In this document: positions 20,301 to 29,812 of the stretch, piece after piece
Position numbering within the stretch: the first letter of the stretch is position 1
How the letters are laid out: every line of letters starts with the position of its first letter
NCBI GenBank assembly: GCA_964035575.1
Contig: OZ037867.1
Location: 248,001 to 312,000 of the forward strand
DNA from: Rhynchopus sp. YZ270_cl-10
Taxonomy: Eukaryota > Euglenozoa > Diplonemea > Diplonemida > Diplonemidae
Reading direction: 5' to 3'
DNA: 64,000 nucleotides
The notes under the pieces: model-generated
The model's database searches: none
What the model was told of the DNA's origin: nothing
The model's input: only the letters and a program-made list of their open reading frames with translations
Made by a program: the position numbers and the translations under genes

Positions 20301-20826
20301 GATAGAACCACATCTGTGCGAAGTTATCCTTTGCGGTGAAGTCGAATGTGATCTCCTGTGCTGTCGGGAACACCATGCCGTTTGTGTACACAGTCTGTGC
20401 TCGCACGAAAGGCTGCTCAAACGAAGTAGTGGTGCCCTCCGGCACATCGTTGGCAATACGCACGTAGATGTCACCGTCGGGGTACTTCGTCTGCACCCAC
20501 ATCGTCACGCGGTACTGCACACCAGAAGTGAACGACACGTTTGTTACAATTCCCTCACCCATGCCACTGTGCGAAAACATCCATACACTGTACGCACCAT
20601 GGAAACCTTCAACCAGGGATGGTGTTCCGTGAGACGCAGCCCAGCCAACAACGTTTCCACCAGAAAAGCTATTGGACGAAGGATCCTTCAGTGTGTCGAA
20701 GCTTGGGTTTGACAGGAGTGACGACTCACAGGTCTGCTCAGGTGCTGGTGTGGGAACTGCTGTGGGCACTGAGGTAGCAGCAACGTTGACTCCTACAGCG
20801 CACCAAAGCACGCTAAGAACGTACAT
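17359..20826 (-). CDS. Type I membrane surface protein with four jelly-roll-like domains
   Basis: 1155 residues from ATG 20826 ('MYVLSVLWCAVGVNVAATS', signal peptide). Four domains of about 170 residues begin 'LLSNPSFDTL' and end 'IDNVRVC', homologous to those at 7220-13618, joined by Thr/Ala/Pro linkers. After the fourth comes a Cys-rich segment ('CDVDADCRTYDDSAATC'), a non-repeated domain of about 150 residues with 'VVSCGSTIFVVDVEDADI', then a transmembrane helix ('GAIVGIVLGCTAFVVMI...') and a tail of about 50 residues. This suggests a cell-surface, possibly glycan-binding, adhesin-like protein; the 7220-13618 protein would be its secreted partner or paralogue (inference). A longer frame to 20907 precedes the signal peptide and is less likely. 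Confidence 0.8.
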   Translation of the reverse strand: MYVLSVLWCAVGVNVAATSVPTAVPTPAPEQTCESSLLSNPSFDTLKDPSSNSFSGGNVVGWAASHGTPSLVEGFHGAYSVWMFSHSGMGEGIVTNVSFTSGVQYRVTMWVQTKYPDGDIYVRIANDVPEGTTTSFEQPFVRAQTVYTNGMVFPTAQEITFDFTAKDNFAQMWFYPYLRWFPTNGRAEWSIDNVRVCHIPTAAPTSVPLAPATTAPETRAPFLPACKSSLLSNPNFDTLHFPASSTEISDGNVVGWAQSHGTPSLSSRGYYDRYSAWMWSYGGMGEGIVTNASFTSGVQYRVTMWVQTANGRKSPNGNIYVRIANGVPYGTTTSTAFPSVSSAQTVYTNSPLFQVAQEITFDFTANENYAQMWFYPFLAAWDTPNERAEWRIDNIRVCEMTTAAPTSVPRTSAPDTKAPETKAPETKAPETRAPETEAPETGAPLPACESSLLSNPSFDTLKNPSSNSFSGGNVVGWAQSHGTLSLLTGFHGAYSAWMWSYGGWGSGIVTSASFTSGVQYRVTMWVQTKNPNGNIYVRIANGVPSGTTNSTAFPSVSSAQTVYTNTPVFPTAQEITFDFTANANYAQMWFYPLLTGPPTNGSAHFGVDDIRVCEMTTAAPTSVPATDSSGVIVDTPAPATIAPPTPVPATLAPATTAPETGAPLDACASSLLTNPSFDTLNGASTGFSGGNVVGWAQSHGVPTLPGRGVWMWASNVEGSGVVTNASFTSGVQYRVTMWVQTHNPNGTINVHIANGVPYGTTTSAAFPFSVWSKQSVYYNTLVFTAAQDITFDFTANANYSQMWFYPLMTAPTIPTKYATFRIDNVRVCEMTTAAPTSVPVTDAPGVIVDTPVPATLAPETKSPATEAPTPETSTPSVPTTNAPLTVEDVDWCDVDADCRTYDDSAATCVESKCVCTESEGFVNPVTKKTKETLFICVQPTKRGHVKLRLEWNVDCEQSNGAIEGAVRTAIEETTKGRTDTLVVSCGSTIFVVDVEDADITTAATEDMSELIVASLKKNQSAVAAGFATPMTVGSSLVPTLKCSAAGATEMVLVNGGCVVLACESGYLLSSGSCVEDDDSDDTLSTGAIVGIVLGCTAFVVMIIAVAAFFLCKGSKAEDTVCHPPHHTSTQCRPQLSSQKPNEPAFKNEDAVNGAV

Positions 20827-20877
20827 AGTCTTGATAATGTGTGGTGTTATTAGGGAAGTCCTGTGACGGCGCGGTGT

Positions 20878-21110
20878 GTGTTGTGGTGTGAAAAGGGAAA
20901 GGAGCAAACCTCAGAAGCGCGGATAAAATCTATACTTCAGACCGCCTAAACGAATCAGAGTGTTATTAATGTCAAGTATGTGTTTTAATCATTGGATCGG
21001 TGTGGTTTCTCTTCTGGAGGACGCACAGGATCTCCCTAACAGTAATGAGAACACGGGCGCCACACAACAGGCGCACATGCCCTTCTGCTGCAGGTCGTTG
21101 TTTGGATGTG
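20878..21110. repeat. Duplicated upstream block A, copy 2
   Basis: Second copy of 13841-14073, starting about 50 bp upstream of the membrane surface protein. Confidence 0.85.
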
Positions 21111-21366
21111 ATGTGAAGTGGTTCTTGTGGAGAGAGTGCGTGTGTCAGACTACAGCCATGTGGCTGTGTGCCATACATCTCATGAAGCAGGCATCACCCC
21201 GCTATCAGAAATGAGGAATGCCTTTTGTGGTTCTGTTGTTGGTCATCATCCGCAGCAGCTCTCTCACACGGTGCCAGGAGGAGGGGGAAATAAAAGGGAT
21301 GCCAATCTGGCCCTGGTCATTGACCTGTCTCGGTGATGTCCACAACCGGCAGGCTGGTGTACCTTG

Positions 21367-21493
21367 GCTGTGCAGGCAGGAATCCTTGCAAGGAGAGTCA
21401 GGTGTGGACGGTTCTTTACCACGCACCCGTGAAGGCATCGTATAGGTATAGGGGCGATGTCCAGATAGTAGCTGATTGTGTCATCATGTCTCC
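21367..21493. repeat. Duplicated upstream block B, copy 2
   Basis: Second copy of 13700-13826. Here it follows block A after 256 bp of unrelated sequence, so the A/B order is reversed relative to the gene. Confidence 0.85.
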
Positions 21494-22998
21494 AGGAGTT
21501 TTACGCGAAATCTAAGATGAAGAAAAAAAAACAACCACTCTCCTCACCACCCCCTCCTTTTTTCTTTGCAGTTATTCAGCTTCTTATTCTGTCGTGCTTT
21601 TTTTTTTGTTTGTTTGTTTGTTTGTTGCTTTAGTTTTTTTTTAATATATTTGCCTTTTTTTTATATTTGCTGTTTTTTTCTTTACCTTTTCATGGTAGTA
21701 GTAACCATCCCTGCTTTTTTTTGGTTTTATTTTTTCTTTTCTTTTACTCTTTGCTTGGTTTCATCCTGTGTGTTAAAACAAACGGCAACCGATGCACGGG
21801 GGGGAGTACGGGGTCTTAGGTTCTAATTGATCCAAAAGGGGAGTGGGGTATGGGGTTGGGTGACGACTTCGTTGCTGCTATGTGTGAGGTGCCTTTATTT
21901 ATTTGTATTTTTTTTTTTTGCTTTTTGCTTCCTTAACCATCACCATTTCGCCAGAAACCGACATTTTTTTTTTGATGCTGATGATACATAAAGAAAGGAC
22001 ACACAAATCGGCACCCAAAAATAGGCAGTACAACCACCTTAAAAAGAGTCCAGCAGAGAGAAAAGACATAACTCTGATCTGAAAACTTTTTTTTTTTGTA
22101 AGATTGTCACAAAGCATGGACTAGGCGGGGGAAAGGTATTCAAGAAAATCCCATCACGGCAGATGGACAGACGGACTCGTAGAAATTACAAAAAAAAATA
22201 ATTCCCTATTTTTTCTTCTTCTGCAAAATGAACATCGCATCTTTAAACAAAAAAGAAAAATTTAGGGAATAAGTAATCGCTCGGGAAAAGGAAGTGAGGG
22301 AGTGAAGGGGGGGAGTTGCAACACCCTCCCCCCCCCCCCACCCTTTGTTCCCTTATCCCATTTTCCCGTGTTCTGAATCCAGTGGCAGTTTTGTTTGTTT
22401 ATACTTTTTTTCACGGGTCGGGAAAGATCTTTTTTTTTTTTTTTTTTTTCGAGAAAAAAAATCCTCTTCTCCCGAAAAAAAAAAAAAAAAAAAGATTTTT
22501 GGGAGAAAAAAAAAAAGAGAAAAGATTTGAAAATCCTGGGAAAATCCTGAAAAAATCCTGAAAAATCCTGGAAAAATCCATGAAATTTCATGAAAAATCT
22601 CGAGATCTTGAGAAATCTTTGAAAAAAAAAAAAAAGATTTTCAAAATCTTTTTTTTTTTTTTTCCCAAAAAGATTTTTCAAAATCCCAAAAATCTTTTTT
22701 ATCTTTTTTTTGAGAAAAAAAAGATTTTCAAGATCTTTTTCATCTTTTTTTCTCTTTTTTTCCTTTTTTTTTCAGGATTTTTCAAAGATCTCAAAGATCT
22801 CGAGAGATCCTGAAAAAAAAAGACAAAAATCCTGAAAATCTTGATTTTTTTTTTTTTTCTCCCGAGATTCTCGAAAAAAGACAAAAAAAGACAAAAGATC
22901 TTTCCCGACCCGTGTTTTTTTTTGGGGGGGTTTTTTGTTCGTGACTGTTTTGTTTAGATTAGCTAGGCGGGTGGAAGGAACAAAAAAAATGGGGGGTG

Positions 22999-23035
<37 letters not shown>

Positions 23036-23612
23036 AGTTCACAAAACAAATCTTGATGCGCGGGGAGGAAGGGGGTGGGTGTCTTTTTAGTCAAGATGAC
23101 CTTTAGCCGAACAAGCGTACAAATCTCAACAAAAAATAAAAAAGAGAACCTTTTGAAAAGGATGAATGTGACTCTCATGCACACACATAAAAGAGTTGAT
23201 TGAAACGTGTTAAAACGCATCTCAATCTTTAAAATAATAGGGGGGTGAAAAGTTAGTAAAACAGACTGCTATTTTTAGCTTTGAAAACACTGAACAAAAC
23301 TAAAAATAAAACCCCACAGAACACCAAAAAACCCCCCCTTTTTTTTCATCCTCAGGAAAACGCCACTTTATCTCTAATGAAAAAAAGACCTTTTTCCTTC
23401 CTCACATTTTTTTAACAACAAAAAACTGATCGAACCACGGCTCATCTAGTTAAATTTATTTGGGGGGAAGCACACAAAAGCTGAGTATTTTTTTTTTCTC
23501 TCTTGGGATGGGGAAGCTGAAACAAAATGAAACCAGGAAACCAAAAAAAAGGCAGGATTTAGATGACTAACGGACAAAAAAAAATATATCAAAAAAAACA
23601 AAACAAAAAAAA
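21494..23612. other. Long low-complexity intergenic region
   Basis: Dominated by T, A and C homopolymers (for example A runs near 22998-23034) and GATTTT/AAAATC words. No gene seen. Contains the fold-back element at 22412-22914. Confidence 0.6.
22412..22914. mobile_element. Fold-back or MITE-like inverted-repeat element
   Basis: 'CACGGGTCGGGAAAGATCT' at 22412-22430 is the exact reverse complement of 22896-22914 (19 bp). The interior is almost wholly GATTTTC/AAAATCC words that can fold on themselves. No ORF and no clear target duplication. Confidence 0.6.
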
Positions 23613-25049
23613 CTACTGGTGTGCACACTGTGCGCCTCCCGGCATTTCCCCCTCCTGCATATGACGCATGCCCTGCTGTTGCTGGCCACGCCTCTGCTTC
23701 TTCGGCTTCTTCACATGCTTGGTCAGGAAGCATTCCTCGTGGTCGGGGGTCTTCTCCACACGCTCTGGTTCGCCAAGAGCATCGGTCAGGCCCTTGACCT
23801 GCGCCGCGTTGAGCTTCTCGGGGAACTTCACCGTCAGGTTGAGCACCAACGAACCCTTCTCCCCACCTCCAGTGCCCTTCACAGGCATACCCTCTCTGTC
23901 GACCACCCACAGACGCTGGGGGTCCAGAACCTGCCCGGGGCGTGTTTTCAACTGAATCTGTCTTCCGTCGAGGTGCTGGATGGGAAGGGTGAATCCGGTG
24001 AGCGCCTCGTTCAGCGTGATCTGTGTGGTGTTGAAAAAGATGTTGGAAAATTGAATGCGTTTTGTGTCGACAATCGCCGGACCCGCTTGGAGAAGCTAGG
24101 GTCTGTACTCAATTGGACTATTTTTTTTTTTTTTTTGTGTTTTGTAAAATAAAGTTGGAAGGCATACCTCGTGTTCGATGAAGAGGTGGCGTCCACGTCT
24201 CTGGAAGAAGGCGTGGGGCTTGTGGCCAAGCACAATGAGGATGTTGCCCGAGAGACGGACGTCGGGGATCTGGTCACCCTCGCCCTCAAAGGTGACGTGG
24301 TCGCCACGCTTCATGCCCTTCTCGATGTGCACCTCGAGGATCTTCCGGTCCTTCACAATCTGGTTGCCGTCGCACCCCTTGCACACCACCGTCGCAGGGA
24401 TCGCGTACCCCTTCCCGCTGCATGAGTTGCACTCCACCTGCATCTGCTGCGCGTAGCCGGGCGCGATCTCGCGGATCTGAACCTTGACTCCCTGCGAGGA
24501 TTGAATGGATTTGGATTGGGTATAAATTGAGTGAGCAATTTCCAAAAAATAATAGCATACCCTTCCCTTGCACTGCAGACACTTGAACGATTCTCTGTCT
24601 TTGCCGGTTTCGGGGTTGATACCGGTTCCGGTGCATCCACCACAGAGACGGTCTCTTGTGGCTGCAATTTTGCGTGTTCTGCCGTTGTAGAAATCTTCGA
24701 GAGACACTGCAAGCTCGTGGATGATGTCCTTAGGCTTGGGCTCACCACGTGGCCGGCCACCACCACCAAAGAACGCAGAGAAGATGTCCGACGCATCCCC
24801 ATGCCCACCGTGCCCAGGCCCCTCCTCCAACCCCTTCTTCCCAAGTCTGTCGTACGTTTTACGCTTGTCTGCATCAGACAGCACCTCGTACGCCTCGGCC
24901 ACAGCCTTAAACTTCGCCTCACCGTCCGCCTCCTTGCACTTATCGGGGTGGTATTTCAGTGCCATACGCTTGTATGCACGCTTGATCTGAGCCTCCTCCG
25001 CGTCGGGCTGGATCCCAAGTGTGTCATAGTACTCTGTTTCCGCCACCAT
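23613..25049 (-). CDS. Type I DnaJ/Hsp40 co-chaperone with CaaX-like end (three exons)
   Basis: Exons 25049-24561, 24491-24168 and 24020-23613, all joined in phase 0, give 406 residues, typical of Ydj1/DNAJA proteins. It has a J domain with HPD ('ALKYHPDKC'), a Gly-rich linker, four CxxCxG-type zinc repeats ('CGGCTGTG', 'CLQCKGR', 'CNSCSGKG', 'CKGCDGN'), the C-terminal substrate domain and a final 'CAHQ', the end of human DNAJA2 and a farnesylation signal. Introns of 69 and 147 nt start GTATGC and end CAG; the first is in frame and free of stops, so simple ORF calling would wrongly include it. The protein stimulates Hsp70 ATPase in the cytosol and delivers unfolded clients. 'CCTTCAG' lies about 30 nt before the ATG. 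Confidence 0.93.
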
Positions 25050-26060
25050 TATGTATGTGGGTTTTTTTTTTTGCTGATCTGAAGGATATCGGTTGGGGGT
25101 GAAGTTTATGAAAAAAAAAGGGGGGGTTATTTTTTGAAGCTGGCCGTGCGATGTGTTCATGGTGTGCCCCCTACATCTTATTGCTGATCATCTACGAGTC
25201 ATGCTTGAAGCTATTCATGAAGCTTCTACGGGTTTATCTTAACATACGAGCTGCATCACCTATCGTTTCAATCTTGTTAAAAGCTATCTATCGGAGCGGA
25301 GCGCTGTATTGTACTCAAACGACCCCTCAGCCGCCACTAAGATACCGAACAGGTGGCACGCCATGTACACGCACCTGAAAGCCCCAGCAACGGAGATGCA
25401 CATTTGCTGTGTATGCACGTGTTTTTCAAGTGTTCACCTATCCCCTGACACTTCTGGCGTGGTCGATTCCTGAGGGGACCTCCTTCGAGAGGCTTTGGAA
25501 GGGGGTAGTGGGAGCGACAGCAGGAATGGACAAAGAAGATGCTTGGAAGGAAGAAGTGGTGGAGGACCTTTTCGGCCTAAAGATCCCCATTTGGATTGGT
25601 GCCATCTACGTGAAGAGACGTCAGACCCACAAAAATAAAAATGTGCGCGCGAGCTACATAAAGTAGTTGCTGCGTTTCAGTACAGAGTTTGAATGGATCC
25701 AGGACGACATGGCGAATGTTTTTGCAAATTTCAATTTTCCCTGTTGAAAAAATTGCAGAAAACTGTTGTGAAGACGCCGCGGAAGAAGAGGGACAACACC
25801 GAGCCAACACACCGCGACAACCTCCATGCCACCACCGAGCCAACCCCAACCCAACCTCAGCCATGCCACCAGCCGTCCAACCATGACACCCTCAAACTCA
25901 GCACACTCGAACTAGTGCAACAAAAAATAACATTTTGCTGTCATCAATAAGAAAAAAATACAAAAGGGAGAAAAGGAGAAAGGGAGCGGGGGTCACTATT
26001 TTTGTGAGAAAAAATAGACTATGCTGTGAAGACAGTTTTTTTTTTTTTGTTGATTTTGAC
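25050..26060. other. Intergenic; one doubtful plus-strand frame
   Basis: A frame at 25413-25666 encodes about 84 residues ('RLWKGVVGATAGMDKEDAW', 'LFGLKIPIWIGAIYVKR') with no family I recognise and a stop just upstream. It could be a relic. Nothing else is supported. Confidence 0.3.
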
Positions 26061-27125
26061 CAGGGTCCTCAACCTGTCTAAGTTAGGCCTTAACTTAGAC
26101 AATTTTTTTTTTTTTGAAAAACGCTTTGTCTAAGTTAGACAAAACCTGGGTTTTGGGTTTTTGGGTGGTTTGAAAGAGAAGAAGCTTTACTGAAAACAAA
26201 AAAAAAAATGAGTTCCCTCAAGACTCCCTCAGTCCTCACCTGCGCGGACCCCATTGTACCCACCCACACAAGCCACCTCCTCAGACTAACTACAATTGAA
26301 CAAACTCATCCGCAAAAATGCCTGCCACTGCCAAGACCTCCAAAGCACAGCCCACCATCGTGTCCATGTTCAAGAAGGGAGCTGTTGCGGCACCTGTGGT
26401 ACGTGTGGTGGAACCCAACAAAGGGGATACGCACTACGACCTGTGGTCTTCAGGCAAGTACAAGTCCATCCCCGATGGTCCGACACCCCGGCTCGCTTCC
26501 CTTCACCTTTTTCTTGTGGCGGAGGGGACGGTGAGGGGGTTTAAAAACCACCAGAACGACACCAACAAGGTGCTCAAACTCTGGTTGAAGGAGTTTGATC
26601 GCGCCAAACTGGCGGACGACGACAGGGAGGGGAGCAAGCGGAAGACGATCCTGACGATCGTTGCGGAGGCGCATGAGTTCGCCATGAACGAAGCAGAGAA
26701 GGGGGGAGACAGCGATGCCTCTGCCGTGTCTGTGCAGAGCCAGGTGTCGCAAGGCAAGAAGGTGAAGAAACGTGTGGTGATGATGGCTCCACAGGTGAGT
26801 GCTGTTAAGTACGTGGATTCAACGTCCGAAGAAGAGGAGGAGGAGCAATGTGTGCCAGTGAGACGCAACGCAGCATCCGAGCAACCCGAGGCAGCAATGG
26901 AAATCGATGATGTCGACGAGTACTCTTCTGACGGCGATGTTGTCTTCTTAGGTCCCACGCACTCCAACACGAACAATCCCAACCTCACGAACACCAAAAA
27001 AAAAAGCCCCCAATTTTTAGCTTTGTACAGGACCTTTTCGCGCGGAGCGCGAAAATTTTTTTTTAGCCTTTTTTTTTAACTTAGACAAATCTGTGGCCAG
27101 ACTTTGTCTACGGTTGAGGACCCTG
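26061..27125 (+). mobile_element. hAT-type DNA transposon (non-autonomous)
   Basis: Both ends read CAGGGTCCTCAACC inward (14-bp inverted repeats). The 8-bp flank ATTTTGAC is duplicated at 26053-26060 and 27126-27133 and fits the hAT target pattern nTnnnnAn. Subterminal TCTAAGTTAGAC-like words repeat near both ends and may be transposase sites. It is 1065 bp, too short for a full hAT transposase, and carries one ORF. Confidence 0.8.
26318..27079 (+). CDS. ORF carried by the hAT element, function unknown
   Basis: 253 codons, the only plausible plus-strand gene in the window. The N-terminus 'QPTIVSMFKKG' resembles a PCNA-interacting (PIP) box with MF in place of FF. The middle is charged ('NKVLKLWLKEFDRAKL'), followed by acidic and Ser-rich segments ('STSEEEEEEQC', 'EIDDVDEYSSDGDVVFLG'), the latter resembling a SUMO-interacting motif. 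No RNase-H-like catalytic block or hAT dimerisation domain is visible, so it is not a complete transposase. The last 25 or so residues run into the element's subterminal sequence. It may be an accessory or captured protein, or a truncated transposase N-terminus. Confidence 0.5.
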   Translation: MPATAKTSKAQPTIVSMFKKGAVAAPVVRVVEPNKGDTHYDLWSSGKYKSIPDGPTPRLASLHLFLVAEGTVRGFKNHQNDTNKVLKLWLKEFDRAKLADDDREGSKRKTILTIVAEAHEFAMNEAEKGGDSDASAVSVQSQVSQGKKVKKRVVMMAPQVSAVKYVDSTSEEEEEEQCVPVRRNAASEQPEAAMEIDDVDEYSSDGDVVFLGPTHSNTNNPNLTNTKKKSPQFLALYRTFSRGARKFFFSLFF

Positions 27126-27559
27126 ATTTTGACGATACAACTAACTCAACCCCCAATTGGAGGTTTCGGCACTACAGTTTTGCCACCTTTCTTTGAAAGG
27201 ATAGGCTCTTTTTTTTTTTTGATCATCTGTTTAGTGTACAGCCACGACTGACACACAGACAGTCACATTTCCCCCCCCTCTTTTGCGTACCATCGTCCCA
27301 TCATCTCATCATGCCAAAAATAGAAACTTAACACTCATCACACGATAAAACCCGGGGTAGAGGGGGTTGTGGTGAAACGCACAACACCTCGACCTGTTTG
27401 GTCTGCACGCGCGGTTTCGTCCCCAGAACCGTGTGTTCAAAAATGCTTTGTTTCTGTTTCCTCTAATTTACCTTTGGTGAAATGGTACCCCATGCATTTT
27501 TGCCTTGCATCCATTTCGAGGTTGGCATACACCTAAGATGGGCAACGTAAGGATGTATA

Positions 27560-27649
27560 CAGTGGTTAAACAAAGTTCCGCCTAAAGTAATTTCCGCCAT
27601 CGATTTCAATTCCGCCTTTAGTTTAGGCGTAAACTTTGTTTAACCACTG
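27560..27649. mobile_element. 90-bp Tc1/mariner-like MITE
   Basis: Ends CAGTGGTTAAACAAAGTT in inverted orientation (18 bp), flanked by TA on both sides (27558-27559, 27650-27651). Only a short GC-richer centre separates the arms. Confidence 0.7.
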
Positions 27650-27934
27650 TACTGAAGGATTTATTGTGATGGAAAAGATTTATATCATTATATACTAACG
27701 TACGCCCAGCGCCGAACGCTTTCGGAATAATAGAGGGTGGTCAATACACGTCTCTTTTTTTCCCCCCCCTGCCACCCACCCTTGCTCCGTTTTAAAGGAA
27801 AACGTTGGGTTCCCAAGCAAAAGAAAGGAAGATGATCCTGTCTTATCCGCATTCTTTACAAAGAAATGGGTAAAGTACAAAGATCCCTCTTCACGACAAT
27901 GTACCTTTTTGGTGTGTGACCAGAACCACCAGAA

Positions 27935-28060
27935 AAACAAGGTTGATAGTGCAAAACGCCTCTGGGACGCAGAGGTACTAAAACACTCCGCAGGTTATCG
28001 AACCCCCCCCTGGAGTTGCGCTTTTTTTGGAGTTGCTGACAAAGAGGGGAAACTGTAAGG
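27935..28060 (-). ncRNA. Small RNA or SINE family C, copy 4 (full length)
   Basis: Minus strand: TTACAGTTTCCCC, GCGCAACTCC, GGGGTTCGATAACC, GCGGAGTG, 'CCTCTGCGTCCCAGAGG' (six-bp hairpin), TTTTGCACTATCAACC, TTTTT. It aligns along its length with 16076-16192. Confidence 0.55.
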
Positions 28061-28328
28061 AGACACAGTCAAGAAAAAAAGAAAAAAAAAAAATACACGA
28101 AAAAAAATACAAAGGGGGCCAATACCCCCCGACTGCTGCCTTTTTCCTTGACTGAAGAATGCGGCTAAGAAAGCGGTGATTTTTCTTTGCTTCAAAAAAT
28201 AAGGAAAATCGAACAGCCTCATGGACATCATGACACAAACTACGACATAAAAAAAAGCACATCTGGCAACACAAAAACGGGGACCAATTGAGCAAGAAGA
28301 AAAAAAGAAGAAGAAGAAAACACTTTTG

Positions 28329-28364
28329 TAAGATCCTAAGCCTCGCTTTGCTTGTGGTATCTTA
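28329..28364. ncRNA. Bulged hairpin family A, copy 2
   Basis: TAAGAT pairs with ATCTTA; inner AAGC pairs with GCTT; 5' arm 'CCTAAGCCTCGC' conserved. Confidence 0.5.
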
Positions 28365-28520
28365 GAGAAAATGGTTAGCATTAGATTCATATACTTAGCA
28401 TGAAAAGAAATGAGTGACAACCACTCTGCAATTTGTCAAGAGATAAAGGGGTAACATTGTATGGCCAAACTGCGATATTCTGTTGTTTCGATGAATCTCT
28501 GTGTACACCTACTGGGATTG

Positions 28521-28575
28521 ATTGTTGGAGCAGTGTAGTTGCCTCGGTTGTGTTACCGCAGTTGTCCTACCACAT
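28521..28575. ncRNA. Small hairpin family D, copy 1
   Basis: 'TTGTTGGAGCAGTGTAG' then TTGCCTC and an inner stem CGG/CCG closing TTGTGTTA, then CAGTTGT. Its partner at 63251 has the inner stem GTGG/CCAC. Confidence 0.5.
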
Positions 28576-28771
28576 TACTCTCTCTTTTCTCTCAACAAAA
28601 ACAAAAGAAATACCCAAAAAAAATCCTCACATTCGATGAACGTGATTTTTTTTTCTACAGCAGTTTTTCAAAAAAAAAAAGCTCTAAAAAAATCAATATA
28701 ACCTTTGTTAATTTGCTCTATCGCTTCGTTCTTCGTTCATTTTCCCCTACTACCCCCCCACCGCTTTTCCC

Positions 28772-29582
28772 TCACGGCGCCATCTCATACTGTCTTGCCA
28801 CCCTTTCAAGAAAGCTGTCTGGGTCTACCGTCGCCGAGGTCGGGGTTGCCATATCCTCATCCTCATCATCCCCTACGGGGAAGGCTGTTGTGTCTTTGCT
28901 TTCATTTGCTCGCCGCCGTTTCGGGCGGGGGGAGGCACACATCTCACAATGACTGTCGGTTAGCGTATTGTGCAACGTGCATTTGAGACACACCCAGTAG
29001 GAATTATTATTTGCGACAGGAGTGGTGCACCCTGTACTCGCAAAGGAGGTGGAGGAAGGCAGTGTACTGTCCTGCAGAGACTCAAAGCCGAATTTGCTGA
29101 CATCAAAGACGTCTGCCTTATCCTTCTCCTCCGCATCCTTCACTGCAGCGAGGCACTGCAGCAAACCCCAATTCCGTGGGAATTTGCTTAACAATAACAC
29201 CTTCTTCCCCGTCGTCGCAACCCGGCATTGTGGACACAACAGCTCCTTTTTACCTTTAATCATCGTCTTCAAACATTCCTCACAAACACAATGCCCGCAT
29301 GCAGGGTGGATCCGGGGGATGACAGTCTGAGAGAGAAAGAGAAACAGTTGTTTCATATACTAATTCTACTGAATAGAAGGTATAAATAGGGTGCACTAAA
29401 TGCACCCAAACTTTTGTTTACTTTATGTGGATTGTTTGTTTCTGATAGTAAAAAGAGGAATTAACAAAGGGGGAGAAAAGAGGGGAAAGGGGGAAGAGGG
29501 GATGGCAAACCTCGCTGTACTTTTCAAGGCAAATCTGGCATTCGGGCATGCCCCTGACAAATTCGGGTTCTTCACAGGACAT
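28772..29582 (-). CDS. RING finger plus RanBP2-type zinc finger protein, probable E3 ubiquitin ligase (two exons)
   Basis: Exon 1 29582-29511 (24 codons, 'MSCEEPEFVRGMPECQICLE') and exon 2 29326-28772 join in phase 0 across an intron of 184 nt (GTTTGC...TCTCAG), giving 208 residues. The join restores a perfect C3HC4 RING: C15, C18, C34, H36, C39, C42, C55, C58. A RanBP2/NZF finger follows: 'YWVCLKCTLHNTLTDSHCEM' then CASPRP, the type that binds ubiquitin. A basic 'RPKRRRANE' may be a nuclear signal, and an acidic tail ends '...RQYEMAP'. Likely an E3 ligase with its own ubiquitin reader; substrate unknown. The intron carries hairpin family F. Confidence 0.88.
29351..29411 (-). ncRNA. Hairpin family F, intronic copy
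   Basis: Lies within the RING gene intron. Plus-strand blocks TTTCATATACTA, TTCTACTGAATA, GAAGGTATA and hairpin GGGTGC/GCACCC. The copy at 62780 has GGGTAC/GTACCC there, a compensatory pair change. Could be an intron-encoded small RNA or a small transposed repeat. Confidence 0.5.
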
Positions 29583-29778
29583 TGTTGGTTACAACACTGT
29601 GTAAGAAGGGGGTAAGGGAAGGTGAGCAGGGCGGGGGGGGTGTGTGACGTGTCACGAGGTCTGGGGAAGGGGGGGCAGAGGGGAAGCAAGAGAACCCGCC
29701 CTCCTCCCCCTTACACCACCTCCCCCTCCACAAGGCCCCACCTCTCCCGATGAGTGTTCTATTAAAATAAAGTGTTAT

Positions 29779-29812
29779 GAGATGACCCTAAGCCTCTCTG
29801 CTTAGTCACCTT
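29779..29812. ncRNA. Bulged hairpin family A, copy 3
   Basis: GATGA, CC bulge, CTAAGC/GCTTAG six-bp inner stem, TCACC. The outer stem has one mismatch. Confidence 0.5.

Larger units (their letters stand above)
27126..28771. other. Intergenic with MITE and three small RNA-like elements
   Basis: No protein gene recognised. Holds a TA-flanked MITE (27560-27649), family C copy 4 (27935-28060), family A copy 2 (28329-28364) and family D copy 1 (28521-28575). Confidence 0.5.

Noticed and set aside
23022-23040. Long A/T homopolymers as retrotransposon tails
   Set aside because: Homopolymers occur throughout the intergenic DNA and no reverse-transcriptase-like sequence or target duplication accompanies them.
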